Assembly (NCBI RefSeq): GCF_019793435.1
Contig: NZ_JAILYH010000009.1
Location: forward strand, 124,001 to 188,000
Origin: Rhizobium redzepovicii
GTDB taxonomy: Bacteria > Pseudomonadota > Alphaproteobacteria > Rhizobiales > Rhizobiaceae
DNA: 64,000 nucleotides
Direction: 5' to 3'
The notes under the pieces are model-generated. The model ran no database searches. It saw nothing but the letters and a program-made list of their open reading frames with translations, and was not told the origin of the DNA. The first letter of the stretch is position 1, and the number at the start of each line of letters is the position of its first letter. The position numbers were made by a program, and so were the translations under genes. Positions 59,828 to 64,000 of the stretch are shown in pieces.

Positions 59828-61923
59828 TGGACAAGGAACTCGAGAAGCTCTCCCGCCTCACCCCGCCGGCAACCGATCTGGAGGCGCGTGCACGCGCCCT
59901 TGCCGCGGCAATGCAGGCCTTCGACAACGCAGAAAATAATGCCGCAGCAGCCCAAGGAATTACGAAAGGCTGGCGTCCAAGCTCCATCATCAACTGGATA
60001 TGGAGCTCTGCTGTGAATAAGAAATTCCTCGCCGGTTCAGCCCTTGCAACGCTGCTCGTCATTCCCACCGCCGGCTATCTCACCCTCGAGCTGGCCCGCA
60101 ACCAACCGATCGTCGACCAGGAAAAGATCGCCGGCACCGTTTCCAAAAATGACATGCCGAAACCGGCCGAACCTCGGCTTTCCGAAGCGCCAGCCGAAGA
60201 GAATCGGCCGGCTCAATCGTCGGCGGCTGATAGCACTCAACTCTTGCAGGACAAGGAACCTCAGGCCGCAAAGTCCGCTGCGGAGCTGCGCGCTGAATTC
60301 GATGCCGGCGAGATTGCCACTCTTAAGAACAAGTCGGAGGATTCCGCCGCGGCACTTGGCATGGCAAAACGGGCTGCGCCGGCTGCTCCCGGCGTGGTTG
60401 CTCAGGGCCAGCTGTCGGCAGAGCCGATGGCCGCGGCCCCCTCGCCTGTCCCGCCGGCGGAAGGGAATGTCCAGGTTCAGCTCGATCCCAGCCGCGAACG
60501 CTTTGCCAATGCCGCGGCAAATCCGATCAAGAGTGTCGCGACCGATCCGGTCTCGACCTTCTCTGCCGATGTCGACAGTGCCTCCTATTCCTTCGTCCGC
60601 CGGTCGTTGGCCGGCGGGGCGATGCCGGATCCGCAATCGGTTCGCGTCGAGGAGATGATCAATTATTTCCCCTATGACTGGCCGGGTCCCGAGAAGGCCG
60701 ATCAACCTTTCAAGGCGACCGTGACGGTGATGCCGACACCGTGGAATCACGATACGGAACTGATGCACGTGGCGATCAAGGGCTATGACATTGCGCCGGC
60801 GGCCGCGCCGCATGCCAATCTGGTCTTCCTCATCGACGTCTCGGGCTCGATGGACGAGCCGGACAAGCTGCCGCTGCTGAAGAGCGCCTTCCGTCTTCTG
60901 GTCAGCAAGCTGAAGGCCGACGATACCGTCTCGATCGTCACCTATGCCGGCAATGCCGGCACGGTGCTCGAGCCGACGCGGGTAGCGGAGAAATCGAAGA
61001 TCTTCGTGGCAATCGACAGGCTGGAGGCTGGAGGCTCGACCGGCGGCGCCGAAGGCATCGAGGCGGCCTACGATCTTGCCAAACAGGCCTTCGTCAAGGA
61101 TGGCGTCAACCGGGTGATGCTGGCGACGGACGGCGACTTCAATGTCGGCCCGTCGAGCGACGAGGATCTGAAGCGCATCATCGAGGAGAAACGCAAGGAC
61201 GGCATCTTCCTGACCGTTCTCGGCTTCGGCCGCGGCAATCTCAACGATTCCCTGATGCAGACGCTGGCCCAGAACGGCAATGGCAGCGCCGCCTATATCG
61301 ACACGCTCGCGGAGGCGCAGAAGACCTTGGTCGAAGAAGCCGGGTCGACGCTGTTTCCGATTGCGAAGGACGTCAAGTTCCAGGTCGAGTTCAACCCGGA
61401 ACGGATCGCCGAATACCGGCTGATCGGCTACGAGACACGCGCCCTCAACCGCGAGGATTTCAACAACGACCGCGTCGATGCCGGCGATATCGGCTCCGGC
61501 CACAGCGTCACGGCGATCTATGAGATCACCCTCAAGGGAAGTCCCGCGGTCATGAATGACGACCTGAGGTATGGCGCAGCCGACAAGGTGCCGGCCGCGG
61601 CATCGGACGGCACGCATCACGGCGAGCTTGCTTTCGTCAAGATGCGCTATAAGCGGCCGGGGGAGGACAAGAGCGCGCTGATCACCACCCCTGTCGGTGA
61701 CGGCAACGCGGTCGCCACCATCGACGCCGCGCCGCAGGACGTTCGCTTCTCCGTGGCCGTCGCCGCCTTCGGCCAGAAACTGAGCCGCACCAGCGCCCTC
61801 GACACCTATCCCTATCAGGCGATTGCCGATCTCGCTGCGGCATCGCGCGGGGCGGATCCCTTCGGCTACAGGTCGGACTTCCTCGGCCTCATCAGGTTGG
61901 CTGACGGCCTCAGCCAACGCTGA
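59827..61923 (+). CDS. Membrane-anchored von Willebrand factor A protein (YfbK-like)
   Basis: 698 residues. A cytoplasmic segment of about 65 residues is followed by one transmembrane helix (67-87) and a Pro/Ala-rich linker to ~220. Next comes the YfbK-type N-terminal block (DVDSASYSFVRRSLAGGAMP), then a VWA domain with a complete MIDAS start DVSGS at 337-341, and a C-terminal domain of the same family. Most of it faces the periplasm. Encoded with the ECF sigma factor, its short N-terminal tail could hold the sigma factor, making it an unconventional anti-sigma or sensor; this is inference. Confidence 0.88.
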   Translation: MDKELEKLSRLTPPATDLEARARALAAAMQAFDNAENNAAAAQGITKGWRPSSIINWIWSSAVNKKFLAGSALATLLVIPTAGYLTLELARNQPIVDQEKIAGTVSKNDMPKPAEPRLSEAPAEENRPAQSSAADSTQLLQDKEPQAAKSAAELRAEFDAGEIATLKNKSEDSAAALGMAKRAAPAAPGVVAQGQLSAEPMAAAPSPVPPAEGNVQVQLDPSRERFANAAANPIKSVATDPVSTFSADVDSASYSFVRRSLAGGAMPDPQSVRVEEMINYFPYDWPGPEKADQPFKATVTVMPTPWNHDTELMHVAIKGYDIAPAAAPHANLVFLIDVSGSMDEPDKLPLLKSAFRLLVSKLKADDTVSIVTYAGNAGTVLEPTRVAEKSKIFVAIDRLEAGGSTGGAEGIEAAYDLAKQAFVKDGVNRVMLATDGDFNVGPSSDEDLKRIIEEKRKDGIFLTVLGFGRGNLNDSLMQTLAQNGNGSAAYIDTLAEAQKTLVEEAGSTLFPIAKDVKFQVEFNPERIAEYRLIGYETRALNREDFNNDRVDAGDIGSGHSVTAIYEITLKGSPAVMNDDLRYGAADKVPAAASDGTHHGELAFVKMRYKRPGEDKSALITTPVGDGNAVATIDAAPQDVRFSVAVAAFGQKLSRTSALDTYPYQAIADLAAASRGADPFGYRSDFLGLIRLADGLSQR

Positions 61924-61940
61924 ATTGAGGAATACCGCAG

Positions 61941-61971
61941 AGCAGAGACCGCCGGGGAAGCGGCCTCTGCT
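61941..61971 (+). terminator. Hairpin terminator after the sigma/VWA operon
   Basis: AGCAGAG-A-CCGC (61941-61952) pairs with GCGG-C-CTCTGCT (61960-61971), twelve positions with one internal mismatch and a seven-base loop. It lies 17 bases past the VWA gene stop. Confidence 0.65.
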
Positions 61972-62107
61972 TCTGAGCGTTTGGAACGAGGAGTTCCCTG
62001 TTCAGTCTGTGGACTGATAATCGATATGGTTAAATCTGCCCACAGTATGAAACGGAAACCCATTAATACAGGTCGCGAGCTGATTTATTGTTGGAAGATA
62101 GGGCGCT

Positions 62108-63034
62108 CTATCCCAGTCTTGAGCCGTTGGCCGTGAGATAGACCGCATAGAGCGACGTGGTTGCCGTAATGAAGATGCGGTTCAATCTCTCGCCGCCGAA
62201 AGCGACGTTGGAGACAATCTCGGGAATATGGATCTTGCCGATCAGTGTGCCATCTGGATTATAGCAGTGCACACCGTCGCCGGCGCTCGTCCAGATCCTT
62301 CCCTTTCGATCGACGCGAAAACCATCGAAAAAGCCTGCGGTGCATTCGGCAAAAATGCCGAGATCGCTCAGCTTGCCGTTATCGGACACGGCGAGCTTTC
62401 TGATATGGCGCGGACCGCCGGACAGGTGCGATGCCCCGGTATCGGCGATATAAAGCAGCGTTTCGTCCGGGGAGAAAGCCAGCCCGTTCGGTTTGACGAA
62501 ATCCGATGTCATCTGGTCGGTGGCGCCTGTTGCCGGGTCGTGCCGGTAGACGTGGCATCCGCCGATTTCCGCCTCGCCATAGTCGCCCTCATAATCGTGG
62601 AGGATGCCGTAGCTCGGGTCGGTGAACCAGATGGTCCCGTCGGATTTGACGGTGACATCGTTGGGAGAATTGAGCCGCTTGCCGGCAATGCGATCGGCCA
62701 GCACGCTGATCCCGCCGTCGAAATCGGTTCGCGTGACACGGCGCGCCAGATGCTCGCAGGTGATCAGCCGTCCCTGATTGTCGACCGTGTTGCCGTTCGA
62801 GTTGTTGCTGGGTGAGCGGAAGACCGATGTCTGCCCGCTGGTATCATCGTAGCGCATCATGCGATTGTTGGGGATATCCGAGAAGACCAGATAGCGCCCG
62901 GCGGCAAACCAGGCCGGTCCTTCCAGCCAGCGCCCGCCCGTCCAAAGCCGCTCGACGCGGGCATGGCCGACGAAACAGTTTTCAAAGCGCGGATCGAGAA
63001 CCTCGAACCCAGTCCCCTCGATTTCTCCGAACAT
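62108..63034 (-). CDS. SMP-30/gluconolactonase-family lactonase
   Basis: 308 residues with a six-bladed propeller pattern. Metal ligands are recognisable: Glu in RWLEGPAWF, Asn in LNSPNDVTVKSDG, Asn in FVKPNGLAFSPDE and Asp in RVDRKGRIWTSAGDG. The family opens sugar lactones after sugar oxidation. It is divergent from a LacI-type regulator with matching operators between them, so it is probably part of a sugar-acid pathway continuing outside the window. Confidence 0.9.
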   Translation of the reverse strand: MFGEIEGTGFEVLDPRFENCFVGHARVERLWTGGRWLEGPAWFAAGRYLVFSDIPNNRMMRYDDTSGQTSVFRSPSNNSNGNTVDNQGRLITCEHLARRVTRTDFDGGISVLADRIAGKRLNSPNDVTVKSDGTIWFTDPSYGILHDYEGDYGEAEIGGCHVYRHDPATGATDQMTSDFVKPNGLAFSPDETLLYIADTGASHLSGGPRHIRKLAVSDNGKLSDLGIFAECTAGFFDGFRVDRKGRIWTSAGDGVHCYNPDGTLIGKIHIPEIVSNVAFGGERLNRIFITATTSLYAVYLTANGSRLG

Positions 63035-63054
63035 GATGCTCCCTCATCTCAAAT

Positions 63055-63163
63055 TGTTATCGATACCATAATGCTTTGTTTTTCGCTCTTCGTACAGATA
63101 TCGGCGAACTGTGGAACGCGGCATTCCTGCAATAATATCGATTGTGCGATGATAGCGATAACT
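63055..63163. promoter_or_regulatory. Candidate LacI-family operators between the lactonase and regulator genes
   Basis: TGTTATCGATACCA at 63055-63068 is a near-palindrome with the central CG typical of LacI-family sites. A related sequence in inverted orientation, TGATAGCGATAACT, lies at 63150-63163, with its centre 95 bases away. Both are in the divergent promoter region, as expected for a local LacI repressor controlling the lactonase and itself. Confidence 0.5.
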
Positions 63164-63214
63164 TTATCGTGTGTTGAGTTGCCCAACTCGGAAGCTGTTT
63201 TGAAAGCGGAGCCA

Positions 63215-64000
63215 GTGAAAAACGAGGATGAGCCAAAAGACAAGCGTCTCAAGGGAGGCGACGCCCAAAAACTGACGATGGCTGAAGTCGCCAAATATGT
63301 CGGCGTATCTGCCATGACCGTTTCGCGCGCTTTTCGGCAGGATGCGAGCGTTTCCGAAGAGACGCGCAAGCGCATCATGGAAGCCGTCGATGCGCTCGGC
63401 TACGTGCTCGACTTGTCGGCCGGCAGTCTTTCCTCTCGGCGCAGCGGCTTCATCGCGGCGCTGGTACCCTCGATCAACAATTCGAATTTTTCCGACACCG
63501 CCCGCGGCATCACCGATGCCTTGGAAGATACCGGCCTTCAGCTTCTTCTCGGCTATACCGACTATTCCGCCGAGAAAGAAGAAAAGCTGATCGAGGCAAT
63601 GCTGCGCCGCCGCCCCGAAGGCATCATCCTGACAGGCGGTTCGCATACCGACCGGGCGCGGCGCATGCTTGATAAGGCCGGCATTCCGGTGGTTGAAACC
63701 TGGGAAATTCCGGAAGAGCCGATCAATCATGTCGTCGGCTTTTCCAACAGCGAGGCGATGTCCCTGTTGGTGCGAGCGCTTGCGAGCCAGGGCTATCGCA
63801 GGTTCGGCTATATCGGCGGTACGACAGCGCGCGATACGCGCGGCAGCCAGCGACGAAGCGGTTTTCTGAGGACCGTCGAGGAACTGGGTTTGGGACCGGG
63901 GCGGGCGATTTCCTTTGGCGTGCCGCCGATCAGCATGGAACAGGGCGGCCAGGCGATCGTCAGCCTGTTGGAGCGTTGGCCGGATACCGAAGTCGTTCTC
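63215..64000 (+). CDS. LacI-family transcriptional regulator, 3' end cut by window edge
   Basis: 262 residues are visible of about 340. The DNA-binding head is MAEVAKYVGVSAMTVSRAFR, followed by the hinge and the periplasmic-binding-protein-like core (GFIAALVPSINNSNFSDTARG; GYRRFGYIGG). The start is uncertain: GTG at 63215 gives 21 residues before the head, and an ATG at 63149 is also in frame but overlaps a candidate operator. Such proteins repress sugar catabolic genes; the divergent lactonase is the obvious target. The frame is still open at the last base. Confidence 0.88.
   Translation, partial: MKNEDEPKDKRLKGGDAQKLTMAEVAKYVGVSAMTVSRAFRQDASVSEETRKRIMEAVDALGYVLDLSAGSLSSRRSGFIAALVPSINNSNFSDTARGITDALEDTGLQLLLGYTDYSAEKEEKLIEAMLRRRPEGIILTGGSHTDRARRMLDKAGIPVVETWEIPEEPINHVVGFSNSEAMSLLVRALASQGYRRFGYIGGTTARDTRGSQRRSGFLRTVEELGLGPGRAISFGVPPISMEQGGQAIVSLLERWPDTEVVL

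Noticed and set aside
60037..61917. A 626-codon open frame on the minus strand
   Set aside because: Antisense shadow of the VWA protein gene; no motif.
1..64000. CRISPR arrays, tRNA or rRNA genes, intact insertion sequences, integrases
   Set aside because: I looked for regular spaced repeats, tRNA-like cloverleaf ends, transposase motifs and terminal inverted repeats and found none I could support.

Overview
The window reads as accessory DNA, probably plasmid- or island-borne, from a fast-growing alphaproteobacterium of the Rhizobium leguminosarum/etli type. The evidence is the high GC content, the dense run of ABC transporters with Tat-type binding proteins, a biuret hydrolase that appears almost identical to the characterised R. 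leguminosarum enzyme, a rhizobial-type carnitine dehydrogenase/thioesterase fusion, and a copy of what looks like the Rhizobium intergenic mosaic repeat. I see no tRNA, rRNA, CRISPR array, intact insertion sequence or replication gene. Species and replicon are inferred, not shown.

Layout. 1-4.5 kb (minus strand): an AraC-type regulator, an aldehyde dehydrogenase and a GMC alcohol oxidase/dehydrogenase cut by the window edge, plus a MarR regulator. 4.8-13.4 kb (plus): an operon with a stand-alone Rieske [2Fe-2S] protein, a Rieske-less oxygenase catalytic subunit, a GST-like protein and an amidohydrolase/deaminase, followed by a complete BMP/nucleoside-type ABC importer. This resembles the NdmC/NdmE part of bacterial caffeine N7-demethylation, but with the Rieske domain as its own gene, and it is the most novel item here. 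13.6-18.3 kb: an FMN-dependent 2-hydroxyacid dehydrogenase, a short remnant of a permease gene, and a nitrate-type ABC importer (nrt) behind a sigma-54 promoter. 18.4-28.0 kb: a GntR regulator facing a second BMP-type importer operon that carries formamidase, biuret hydrolase, cyanuric acid hydrolase, a biuret-hydrolase paralogue and a cupin, also behind a sigma-54 promoter. This is a nitrogen-scavenging operon.

28.1-37.6 kb: a betaine/methylamine region. It holds an OYE-type demethylating dehydrogenase, a betaine-type binding protein, a GbdR-like regulator, a cysteine hydrolase, a CHASE4-GGDEF-EAL protein, an orphan amino-acid binding protein and glutathione-independent formaldehyde dehydrogenase. 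38.3-40.8 kb: a small conserved hypothetical gene, the mosaic repeat, and an EamA exporter facing a LysR regulator. 40.8-48.3 kb: a carnitine/gamma-butyrobetaine catabolic operon with its GATase1-AraC regulator. 48.4-59.0 kb: an oligopeptide-type ABC importer with two related binding proteins, an XRE regulator and two alpha/beta hydrolases. 59.3-64 kb: an ECF sigma factor with a membrane-anchored VWA protein, then an SMP-30 lactonase facing a LacI regulator that runs off the window.

How it fits together: nearly every module imports a small nitrogen compound and strips N or N-methyl groups from it. Carnitine is cleaved to betaine. Betaine derivatives, and plausibly methylated purines, are demethylated to formaldehyde, which FdhA can oxidise. 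Cyanurate, biuret, formamide and nitrate supply ammonium, and two of these operons carry sigma-54 promoters as expected for nitrogen control.
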